From positions 1-12,303 of the forward strand of contig JAHENO010000007.1 in NCBI GenBank assembly GCA_018609945.1: 12,303 nucleotides of DNA, given 5' to 3'. The notes beneath the pieces were generated by a model. It had not been told where the DNA came from, made no database searches, and saw only the letters and a program-made list of their open reading frames with translations. The position numbers and the translations under genes were made by a program. The stretch comes from Haloarculaceae archaeon. GTDB taxonomy: Archaea; Halobacteriota; Halobacteria; Halobacteriales; Haloarculaceae. Shown piece after piece: positions 1 to 5,540 of this stretch (positions are counted from its first letter, which is position 1; the number at the start of each line of letters is the position of its first letter).

Positions 1-453
1 CGTCACCACGGCCCGCTCGCCCGCGACGGCGAGTTCGGCCTCGGCCTTGCCGCTGTACAGTTCCCGCGTGACAGTCAGCCCGTCGCTCGCGTCGAGGTCG
101 ACGGCGTCGGTCACGAGCGGCCAGCCCAGCCGCTCGGCGAGTGCGGGCACGTAGTCGAGGCCGTTGACCGAGTTCGGTGCCAGCACGTAGGTGGGGTCGA
201 CCGCCTCGACCAGCGCCTCGGCGGCCTGGACGGAGACGTCGTGGTTGAACTCCTCGCCGTGGTCGACGGTGTGGACGGCGTCGACACCCTCGCGGTTCAG
301 TCGCTCGGCGAACGTCTCGACGTCGCCGCTCACGACCGCGGCGTGCAACTCGCCACCAGTCTCGTCGGCGAGGTGGCGGCCGGCCGTGAGGAGTTCGAGG
401 CTGACGTCGCGCAACGCGCCGCGACGGTGCTCCGCGATCGCGAGGACTGTCAT
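1..453 (-). CDS. etfA: Electron transfer flavoprotein alpha subunit, N-terminal part (cut by window edge)
   Basis: The minus-strand ATG is at 453-451 and the gene continues past position 1, so only about 151 N-terminal residues are visible. The protein begins MTVLAIAEHRRGALRDVSLE and continues with an alternating helix/strand pattern, which is the usual EtfA N-terminal domain opening (a V-L-x-x-A-E-H stretch, then S-L-E-L-L-T-A-G-R-x-L-A). The family forms a heterodimer with EtfB, holds FAD in the C-terminal domain (outside the window), and passes electrons from acyl-CoA and other dehydrogenases to the membrane quinone pool through an ETF:quinone oxidoreductase. Its start overlaps the etfB stop codon (ATGA), so the two are probably translationally coupled. 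The call rests on the N-terminal pattern and on the etfB neighbour; the FAD motif cannot be seen here. Confidence 0.88.
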   Translation of the reverse strand, partial: MTVLAIAEHRRGALRDVSLELLTAGRHLADETGGELHAAVVSGDVETFAERLNREGVDAVHTVDHGEEFNHDVSVQAAEALVEAVDPTYVLAPNSVNGLDYVPALAERLGWPLVTDAVDLDASDGLTVTRELYSGKAEAELAVAGERAVVT

Positions 454-1238
454 GCCTCCACCCCCTTCTCGCGCAGCAGGTCGGCGAGCTCGCCGGCGGT
501 CTCGTCGGCGTCACCCTCGAACAGTGTCACGTCGCTCTCGGTTTCGGGTTCGTACAGCGACGCGACCGACAGCGACGACACGAGGTCCCCGGCCGACAGC
601 CCCAACTCCGAGGGCGACGCCGCCTCGAGCGGCTTGCTCTGGGCCTGTCGGATACCCCTGAGGCTCGCATACCGGGGTTCGTTGATGCCCGTCTGGATGG
701 TGAAGACGGCGGGGAGTTCGACGTCTGTCAGCTCCTCGACGCCGCCCTCGAGTTCGCGGTGGACGCTCGCGACGCCCGCCTCGCGGTCGATGTCGAGGTC
801 GTTGACGACGGCGGCCCACGCGAAGCCCAGTTGCTGGGCGAGCGCGACGCCGGTCGCGCCGAAGGCGTCGTCGCCGGTCTGGACGCCCGAGAGCACCAGG
901 TCGGGCTCCTCCTCGCGGGCGACGGCCGCGAGCAGGCGCGCCTTCGTGACCGGGTCGAGCACCTCGCCGGCGAGGGCGTCGGCCCAGACTCTGACCGCGC
1001 GGTCGGCCCCCTTCGCGAGGGCCTGCCTGACGGTCTCCTCGACGCGCTCGGGACCGATCGTCGCCGTCACGACATCCACGTCGTCGTGTTGTTCGCTCAG
1101 CTGGACCGCCTCCTCGAGCGCGTAGTCGTCCCACTCGTTGAGGTCGTAGCTGAGATACCGGTCGTCGACCCGAGTGCCGTCGATCTCGAAGTCGTCGTCG
1201 ACGGTGACTTCCTCGGCGACAGTGACCAGGACTTTCAT
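450..1238 (-). CDS. etfB: Electron transfer flavoprotein beta subunit
   Basis: This 262-residue protein is the partner of EtfA and has the usual family length of about 250-265. Visible landmarks are an N-terminal beta strand MKVLVTVAEEV; a D-x-N-x-W-D-D-Y-A-L-E-E-A segment near residues 53-65 (family form N-x-x-D-x-x-A-L-E-E-A); the core G-V-Q-T-G-D-D-A-F-G-A-T-G-V-A-L-A-Q-Q-L-G with its nucleotide-contacting GxQ...D; and a segment V-H-R-E-L-E-G-G-V-E-E-L...P-A-V-F-T-I resembling the EtfB C-terminal signature. In the family this subunit binds AMP, and FAD instead of AMP in bifurcating forms; I cannot tell which from this sequence. The N-terminus reads VTVAEEV where many EtfB proteins have VKQVPD. 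It is first in the etfB-etfA pair. No strong Shine-Dalgarno is visible, and the 39-bp gap to the upstream gene holds at best a weak TATA-like CTTTC stretch. Confidence 0.92.
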   Translation of the reverse strand: MKVLVTVAEEVTVDDDFEIDGTRVDDRYLSYDLNEWDDYALEEAVQLSEQHDDVDVVTATIGPERVEETVRQALAKGADRAVRVWADALAGEVLDPVTKARLLAAVAREEEPDLVLSGVQTGDDAFGATGVALAQQLGFAWAAVVNDLDIDREAGVASVHRELEGGVEELTDVELPAVFTIQTGINEPRYASLRGIRQAQSKPLEAASPSELGLSAGDLVSSLSVASLYEPETESDVTLFEGDADETAGELADLLREKGVEA

Positions 1239-1277
1239 ACGCCGGAGGCTTCCGCCCGCGAGGCTGAAAGCGTTTCC

Positions 1278-2495
1278 CTACTCTTCGAATTCGGCGACGT
1301 CCTCGTCGGGGAAGGAGATGAGGTTCTCCCGCCCGATGCGGAGCTTGTCGATCCGTCCCTCCTCCTCCATCGAGGAGAGCAACTGCGAGACCTTGGCGTT
1401 CGACCAGCCGGTCTCCTTGACGATGGTGGCCTGTTTCATCCGCCCGCCGTTCTGATCGAGCAACCGCTCGACGCGCTCCTCGTCGCTGAGGAGTGCCTCG
1501 TCGATCCCCTCCTCGCCGCCGTCGCTCTCGCCTGCGGCCGTCTCCGTCTCCGTCTCCGCGTCCGCTGGTGTGTCGGATGCGGCCCCGCTGGCCCCGGTCG
1601 CCCCTCCTGAATCGGCGGACAGGTCCCCACCGGGTTCCTCACCGTCGCCCCCGGGCGACCCCGGCGGCAGGTCGAGGCCGTCCCGGCTCCGGACGAGCAG
1701 ATACGCCACCACGGCGCCGCCCCCGAGACCGAGCGCGAACACCAGCGGCCAGGGGACGGACTGCCCCGGGGACCCCGGAGTCGGGGTCGGCGTGACGGCG
1801 GCCTGGCCGGTGAACTCGGCCTGCAGGTCCGCCGCCTCGAACGTCTCGGGGCCCGTCCATTCGAGCACCGACCGGTTATTGCGCTGCTGGGGTGCCGTCG
1901 AGGCCGCCGCGACGCCGTACCCCTCCGGGGCCCGCACGACGAGCGTGTCGCCGGCGTCGAGGCCCGGCAACCAGGTCTCGCCGTCGGGTCCGGTTTCGAG
2001 GACGTCGTCGACGTGGAGCCGGTCGCCGTCAGTGCGGGCGAAGTTGGTCCACGTGAACGCGACCGTCAGCCGGCCGGTGTCGTTGCCGACGGTCGCGTTG
2101 CGCTCGACGTCGACGATCGACATCTCGCGGTCGGTCATCTCGTCGGCGTCGGCGCTGGCCCGGCGGAACGCCTGGAGGCCCAGCGCCGACGTCTCACCGT
2201 CTTCGAAGGACCGTGCCAGGTCCTCGAAGGCAGCCCGGTCAGCCTCGGTGGTGAGGTTGAACGTCGTCGAGACGCGCCACCGGGCGTTCCCGTTCGACCG
2301 GAGGTCGACGACCATCGTCACCGGCGGGTCGCCGTTCTCGCTGGAGAGCTGTGGCTGTGGTTGCGGTTGTGACTGCAACTGGGGCTGTGGTTGTGGGTGT
2401 GTAACGCCGTGACCGGCGGCCGCGTTCCCGGCCAGGGCGACGCCGAGGAGGACAAGCAGGGGAAGGATCAGGGCGACGCGGGACCCCGCGGACAT
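1278..2495 (-). CDS. Membrane-tethered winged-helix transcriptional regulator with extracytoplasmic sensor domain
   Basis: The protein has 405 residues from the ATG at 2495. Order of parts: signal peptide or N-terminal membrane segment (about 5-28, ALILPLLVLLGVALAG); a Pro-Gln repeat (33-50); an outside domain (about 55-230) with several N-glycosylation sequons (NLT, NAT, NDT, NRS); a TPTPTP linker (235-240); one membrane helix (about 248-268); an acidic Gly/Ser/Glu linker (270-335); and a winged helix (about 336-400, D-E-E-R-V-E-R-L-L-D-Q-N-G-G-x-M-K-Q, then W-S-N-A-K-V-S-Q-L-L, then a wing ending in ISFP). The C-terminal domain resembles MarR/IclR-like helix-turn-helix domains of haloarchaeal one-component proteins. 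I infer that it senses an envelope state and acts on DNA while membrane-bound. An in-frame ATG at 2534 would add 13 residues, but the TATA-like boxes at about 2540-2554 would place transcription start downstream of it, and 2495 gives a cleaner signal peptide. It is divergent from the secreted-protein gene, a plausible target along with itself. The ligand is unknown. Confidence 0.82.
   Translation of the reverse strand: MSAGSRVALILPLLVLLGVALAGNAAAGHGVTHPQPQPQLQSQPQPQPQLSSENGDPPVTMVVDLRSNGNARWRVSTTFNLTTEADRAAFEDLARSFEDGETSALGLQAFRRASADADEMTDREMSIVDVERNATVGNDTGRLTVAFTWTNFARTDGDRLHVDDVLETGPDGETWLPGLDAGDTLVVRAPEGYGVAAASTAPQQRNNRSVLEWTGPETFEAADLQAEFTGQAAVTPTPTPGSPGQSVPWPLVFALGLGGGAVVAYLLVRSRDGLDLPPGSPGGDGEEPGGDLSADSGGATGASGAASDTPADAETETETAAGESDGGEEGIDEALLSDEERVERLLDQNGGRMKQATIVKETGWSNAKVSQLLSSMEEEGRIDKLRIGRENLISFPDEDVAEFEE
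2346..2399 (-). repeat. Pro-Gln low-complexity repeat within the regulator gene
   Basis: The stretch encodes residues 33-50 of the tethered regulator, a near-perfect alternation of Pro and Gln with two Leu/Ser interruptions, just after the predicted signal-peptide cleavage region. On the plus strand the DNA is a run of CTGTGG/TTGTGG-type hexamers. It is likely an extended spacer at the outer membrane face and could vary in length by slippage. Confidence 0.75.
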
Positions 2496-2534
2496 ACCTT
2501 GCTCTGCTATCGCCGTGGGCAAAACGCTTTCCAT

Positions 2535-2634
2535 CCCGGAATAAAACGTTATACGGCCGGATAAACAGTCTCGGCGCCGTTCAGCCGTTGTAAGCTAGCC
2601 GGTGGAATGGTGTCCTTTTTGTAGTGGGCGCGAC
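2535..2634. promoter_or_regulatory. Divergent promoter region between regulator and secreted-protein genes
   Basis: This 100-bp spacer is clearly more AT-rich than its surroundings at 2539-2570. On the minus strand it shows TTTAT (about 2540-2545), GTATAAC (about 2548-2554) and GTTTATCC (about 2560-2567), all TATA-like and suited to the regulator gene. On the plus strand GTTATAC and GATAAAC flank a CGGCCG core, giving an imperfect palindrome. The CTTTTTGTAG stretch at 2613-2622 may serve the plus-strand gene. Assignment of individual boxes is inference from spacing only. Confidence 0.5.
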
Positions 2635-3867
2635 ATGGCAACGAACATGCGCCGGAAGTCAACGCTTGTCGCCCTCGCCCTCCTCGCGGCCCTCGCGGTC
2701 GGGACCGGCGCCGCGGGCGCGGTCGCGCCCGACGTCGACGCCAGGACGGTCGACGACGGATTCCGGGAGATAAGTGATGTCCAGAACACGACGAACTACC
2801 TCTCGCCGGCGACGACCGACCGGGCGTCGTACGTCCGCGGAGACGTCGACGTGGCGGCCGCCGCAGGCGCGAGCGCGCAACGGTTGCAGGCCGACCACGA
2901 GCGTCGCGCCTTCGACGTCCAGTTCGAGTCGGGAACAGACCGGGTCGGCCTCGTCAGGGAGACGGCCGACAGCCTGGAGACACGCCTGGCCCGACTCGAC
3001 GCCAGACACGCGGCACTTCTCGCGGCCTACAGCAACGGGACGCTCTCCGCGGAGACGACCATGCGGCGCCTCGTGCAACTGTCTGTCGAGGCGGAAACCA
3101 CCCGCAACCACCTCGAACACGTCTCCAGCCGCGTCGAGGACGCCTCCGACGAGGCGGTGCCGGTTTCCCTCGAACGGCGGCTGGTTGACCTCCAGACCGT
3201 TCTCGTCGCGCTGCCGAACCCGGTGACAGACCGGGTCGAGGCGGGACTGGCCGGCGAACGCAACGCCACCGTGGTCTACGCCGGCGGTGACAGCGAGGGG
3301 ATCGTGCTGGCGACGGTCGACGACGGCGATTTCGTCCGGACGGCCACCGTCCGCGACGAGTACGCCCCCGACCAGCCCGACCAGTTCGAGATGGCCGAGG
3401 AACGGAACGTCATCCTCGCGCTCCAGCGGGGCGGCGAACTGTACCCCTGGGCCTACGAGAACGACATCGGGGGTCCACAGATCCGCGGGTTCGGCGACAC
3501 CGGCGTCTACCTCATCAGAGTCGACTACGCCCATGGGACGCTCCAGACGTACATTTCGGGCGGGACGACGAACGCGTTCCACGAGATTCAGACACAGGAC
3601 CCCGGTGGAGTCCCGATCTCCGATACGACCGTTCGGGCCACGGACTCGCTGAACGTGACCGTCGAGACGACGACCGACTCGGGCCCGATGCGGGTGTCGG
3701 TCATCCAGCCCTCGTCCGGGGCGCCGCTGGACGGCACCGTCAGGATCGACGGGGACGTCGCCGGCCGAACCGGCGAGGACGGCACGCTCTGGACCGTCCA
3801 GCCAGCCGGGCAGTTCCGCGTGAACGTCACCGAGGGCCCCAACAGCGCCGAGGTCACCGTCTCGTAG
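2635..3867 (+). CDS. Secreted coiled-coil/beta-domain protein of unknown function
   Basis: The protein has 410 residues from the ATG at 2635. Parts seen: a signal peptide (about 6-30: R-R-K-S-T, then LVALALLAALAVGTGAAGAVA); a short polar stretch; a largely helical region (about 75-195) that probably forms coiled coils; a mixed beta region (about 205-320, A-T-V-V-Y-A-G-G-D and E-L-Y-P-W segments); and a C-terminal beta-sandwich (about 335-410, V-x-V-I-Q-P-S-S-G-A-P-L-D-G-T-V...G-E-D-G-T-L...P-A-G-Q-F-R-V-N-V) resembling carboxypeptidase-regulatory-like domains. Sequons (NTT, NGT, NAT, two NVT) fit an outside location. No C-terminal membrane anchor or LPXTG-like signal is visible. An in-frame GTG at 2602 and an ATG at 2647 are alternatives; 2635 gives a normal signal peptide. 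It is likely cotranscribed with the pilin-like gene 18 bp downstream. It may belong to one of the haloarchaeal DUF families found beside such regulators, but I cannot name it firmly. Confidence 0.8.
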   Translation: MATNMRRKSTLVALALLAALAVGTGAAGAVAPDVDARTVDDGFREISDVQNTTNYLSPATTDRASYVRGDVDVAAAAGASAQRLQADHERRAFDVQFESGTDRVGLVRETADSLETRLARLDARHAALLAAYSNGTLSAETTMRRLVQLSVEAETTRNHLEHVSSRVEDASDEAVPVSLERRLVDLQTVLVALPNPVTDRVEAGLAGERNATVVYAGGDSEGIVLATVDDGDFVRTATVRDEYAPDQPDQFEMAEERNVILALQRGGELYPWAYENDIGGPQIRGFGDTGVYLIRVDYAHGTLQTYISGGTTNAFHEIQTQDPGGVPISDTTVRATDSLNVTVETTTDSGPMRVSVIQPSSGAPLDGTVRIDGDVAGRTGEDGTLWTVQPAGQFRVNVTEGPNSAEVTVS

Positions 3868-3885
3868 CCCCCGAGTTCAAGTGGG

Positions 3886-4365
3886 ATGGCGCGACCAGCC
3901 CCGGCCGTGACTCGCGCGGTCTCCTCGGTCGTCGGCATCGTCTTGCTCGTGGGCGTGACGGTCCTCGTGGCGGCGACCGTCGGGACAGTCGCGACCGTCG
4001 ACCCCGGCGGGACGGTGCCCGTCGCCCACCTGACGCTATCGGCCGACGCGGAGAGCGACCGCGTCGCGCTGACACACGAAGGGGGTGCGACGCTGGACGT
4101 CACCTCGCTGTCGGTGACCGTCTCCGTCGACGGGGCGGCCCTCGACCACCAGCCACCGGTTCCGTTCTTCGCCGCGACCGGGTTCGAGAGCGGGCCGACC
4201 GGTCCCTTCAACGTCGCGAGCGACGACAACTGGTCGGCCGGCGAGACCGCGGGGTTCCGGCTGGCGTCCACGAACGACCCACAACTCCCGGCGGGCGCGC
4301 GTGTCGAGGTGATCGTCGCGACGGAACGGGGGGTGATCGCGCGCCTCGAAACGACGGCGACCTGA
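3886..4365 (+). CDS. Type IV pilin-like protein with class III signal peptide
   Basis: This protein of 159 residues has a short charged leader ending in Thr-Arg (10), followed by A-V-S-S-V-V-G-I-V-L-L-V-G-V-T-V-L-V-A-A-T-V-G, the hydrophobic N-terminus typical of haloarchaeal pilins (usual form R-A-V-S-P-V-I-G). Cleavage by the prepilin peptidase PibD would be expected at about Arg10/Ala11. The rest is a small beta-rich head containing A-L-T-H-E-G-G-A-T-L-D-V, like the H-x-G-G motif region of archaeal pilin N-terminal (DUF1628-type) proteins, and one sequon (NWS at 115). No pilus ATPase or membrane platform gene is nearby, so it may be a minor pilin or a pilin-like envelope subunit using machinery encoded elsewhere. 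It lies 18 bp after the secreted-protein gene with a GTGGG stretch just before the ATG. The stop codon overlaps the left arm of an 82-bp inverted repeat. Confidence 0.82.
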   Translation: MARPAPAVTRAVSSVVGIVLLVGVTVLVAATVGTVATVDPGGTVPVAHLTLSADAESDRVALTHEGGATLDVTSLSVTVSVDGAALDHQPPVPFFAATGFESGPTGPFNVASDDNWSAGETAGFRLASTNDPQLPAGARVEVIVATERGVIARLETTAT

Positions 4366-4446
4366 TAATGACTGCTGTAGTTCATTACCGGATCGACCGC
4401 ACGACGCCGTGCGGTCGACCTGGAAAATAGCTACAGCAGTTATTAT
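4365..4446. repeat. 82-bp nested inverted repeat between convergent genes (terminator or MITE-like)
   Basis: The outer arms at 4365-4380 and 4431-4446 are complementary at 15 of 16 positions, with the perfect block ACTGCTGTAG at 4371-4380. Inside is a perfect 11-bp stem (4393-4403 with 4408-4418, TCGACCGCACG and its complement) closed by a 4-nt loop. Similarity between the two ends continues weakly inward past the outer arms. It fills nearly the whole space between the pilin-like stop and the methyltransferase stop. It may be a two-way transcription end or a small non-autonomous transposon relic; no clear target duplication is seen. Confidence 0.75.
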
Positions 4447-4462
4447 GAGGCACCCCAGCCGG

Positions 4463-5083
4463 CTACTCGGGGACCGCAGCGAGCGTCGTAATCGCTCTCG
4501 GGCTTCCCGGACGGGCCTGCTGGATGTGGTGTTCGAACGTCTCGAAGCCCGCCTGCGTGAACATCCGGTCGGCCTCCCCTTCGTCGTAAAAGAGCATGAT
4601 AGCGTCGGCGACTTTCTGGAAGATGGTCCGGTCGGGATAGTCGGGACCGACGACGAGCACCTGCCCGCCGGGTCGGGCGACGCGGCGGAACTCCCGGAGC
4701 GTTGCGACCGGGTCGGGCCAGTACTCGATCGAGCCCGACGACCACACCACATCGAAGGCGTCGTCGGCAAAGGGGAGCCGTTCGGCGTCGCCGAGGTAGA
4801 AGCGGACGGGCCCGCGCTTGCCGAACTTCTCGAACGCGCGGGACAGCTGGTGGGGGCTCTGGTCGAGCCCGTGGACGTGCTCGGTCTCCTGGACGAGTCG
4901 TTCGGTCGCGAAGCCGGTGCCACAGCCGACGTCGAGCACGCGGTCTCCCGGGTCGATATCGAGCATCCCGACCGCCTCGTCGCGCATCTCCTCGTTCCAG
5001 ATGAAGGGGTTGATGCGGTCGTAGACCGTCGAGAGATACTTGTAGAAGACGCGTGCGCGTGCTTTGTCCTCGAGAACGCCCAT
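4463..5083 (-). CDS. SAM-dependent methyltransferase resembling plant MPBQ/MSBQ (VTE3-type) quinol C-methyltransferase
   Basis: The protein has 206 residues and one class I Rossmann methyltransferase domain. Motif I is V-L-D-V-G-C-G-T-G-F-A-T (49-60). L-D-Q-S-P-H-Q-L (73-80) supplies the acidic ribose-binding residue. G-D-A-E-R-L-P-F-A-D-D-A-F-D-V-V (98-113) is motif II-like, and G-S-I-E-Y-W-P-D-P (117-125) follows. From memory, L-D-Q-S-P-H-Q-L and G-S-I-E-Y-W-P-D-P also occur in plant plastid 2-methyl-6-phytylbenzoquinol methyltransferase, as does the N-terminal pattern L-S-x-V-Y-D-x-x-N-P-x-x-W. That enzyme methylates the ring of tocopherol and plastoquinol precursors. Haloarchaea make menaquinones, so a demethylmenaquinol-type or extra ring methylation at the membrane is the likely role here (inference). 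Unlike the plant enzyme it has no transit peptide and no C-terminal membrane anchor. A TATA-like box lies about 30 bp before the ATG, which implies a nearly leaderless transcript. Confidence 0.85.
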   Translation of the reverse strand: MGVLEDKARARVFYKYLSTVYDRINPFIWNEEMRDEAVGMLDIDPGDRVLDVGCGTGFATERLVQETEHVHGLDQSPHQLSRAFEKFGKRGPVRFYLGDAERLPFADDAFDVVWSSGSIEYWPDPVATLREFRRVARPGGQVLVVGPDYPDRTIFQKVADAIMLFYDEGEADRMFTQAGFETFEHHIQQARPGSPRAITTLAAVPE

Positions 5084-5106
5084 TGTCGGCCGTTAGGTTC
5101 ACGGGC

Positions 5107-5117
5107 GCATAATACCA
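5107..5117 (-). promoter_or_regulatory. TATA-like box for the methyltransferase gene
   Basis: The minus strand reads GGTATTATG at 5117-5109, centred about 30 bp upstream of the ATG at 5083. Transcription would start within a few bases of the start codon, matching the leaderless transcripts common in haloarchaea and the absence of a Shine-Dalgarno. Inferred from spacing and composition only. Confidence 0.5.
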
Positions 5118-5166
5118 CGGATTCCGGACCGATCCGCGGCGCAGGGACCGTGGGCCGCTTTCGCAA

Positions 5167-5190
5167 CTACCAAATAGGCACTCGTGGTAG
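5167..5190 (+). promoter_or_regulatory. ATP synthase operon promoter with a 6-bp inverted repeat around the TATA-like box
   Basis: A TATA-like CAAATAGGC (5171-5179) lies about 33 bp before the atpH ATG, predicting transcription start near 5201 and a leader of roughly 7 nt. It is bracketed by CTACCA (5167-5172) and its exact complement TGGTAG (5185-5190), 12 nt apart. This is a possible operator that would block TBP access when bound. The rest of the 5084-5207 spacer holds the divergent methyltransferase promoter. Confidence 0.5.
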
Positions 5191-5207
5191 ATTGGCGTGA
5201 TTGAGCG

Positions 5208-5540
5208 ATGCCCGACACACAGGTACTCGAGCGCATCAAGGAGGCCGAGCGCGAGGCCGACGAAATCGTCGCCGAGTCCCGCGAGGAGGCCGACGAAATC
5301 GTCGCCGAAGCCCGCGAGGAGGCCGAGGAGATTCGCGAGGCGGCCCGCGAGGAGGCCGACGAGGTCGCCAGCGACCGCCTCGCGGTCGCCCGGGAGGAAA
5401 TCGACGAGGAACGCGAGCGCATCCTCGAGGAGGGCCACGAGGAGCGCGAGAAACTCGTCTCGGGGGCCGAGGAACGCACCGACGAGGTAACCGACTACGT
5501 CGTCGACCTCTTCGAGGAGGCGGTACATGCTCAGACCTGA
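5208..5540 (+). CDS. atpH: A-type ATP synthase peripheral stalk subunit H
   Basis: The protein has 110 residues, almost all of one long helix rich in Glu, Arg and Ala. It is the usual size for subunit H of archaeal A-type ATP synthases, which pairs with subunit E to form the peripheral stalk holding the catalytic head against rotation. Residues 16-59 form four 11-residue repeats (EADEIVAESRE, EADEIVAEARE, EAEEIREAARE, EADEVASDRLA), the hendecad spacing expected of the right-handed coiled coil in this stalk. The C-terminus (V-T-D-Y-V-V-D-L-F) is a short amphipathic tail. It is the first gene of the operon, and its end overlaps the atpI start by 14 bp. Its leader is too short for a Shine-Dalgarno. 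The 11-residue pattern and the neighbours, rather than conserved catalytic residues, support the call. Confidence 0.93.
   Translation: MPDTQVLERIKEAEREADEIVAESREEADEIVAEAREEAEEIREAAREEADEVASDRLAVAREEIDEERERILEEGHEEREKLVSGAEERTDEVTDYVVDLFEEAVHAQT
5253..5384 (+). repeat. Four 33-bp tandem repeats encoding hendecads in atpH
   Basis: GAGGCCGACGAAATCGTCGC recurs at 5253 and 5286, with diverged copies starting at 5319 and 5352, each 33 bp apart. The unit encodes exactly one 11-residue coiled-coil hendecad, so the repeat is a consequence of protein structure and possibly of past internal duplication. It is not a CRISPR or mobile array. Confidence 0.8.

Noticed and set aside
759..1610. A 283-codon plus-strand frame opposite etfB and the regulator
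   Set aside because: It spans two well-supported minus-strand genes and the gap between them, and its translation has no family character; high GC creates such frames.
2602..2634. An upstream GTG start giving W-C-P-F-C, which looks like a thioredoxin/glutaredoxin active site
   Set aside because: It lies ahead of a normal signal peptide beginning at ATG 2635 and is not followed by a thioredoxin fold; the motif is probably chance in the 5' region.
5253..5384. Regularly spaced 33-bp repeats suggestive of a CRISPR-like array
   Set aside because: They are directly adjacent, in frame and encode coiled-coil hendecads of AtpH; there are no unique spacers.
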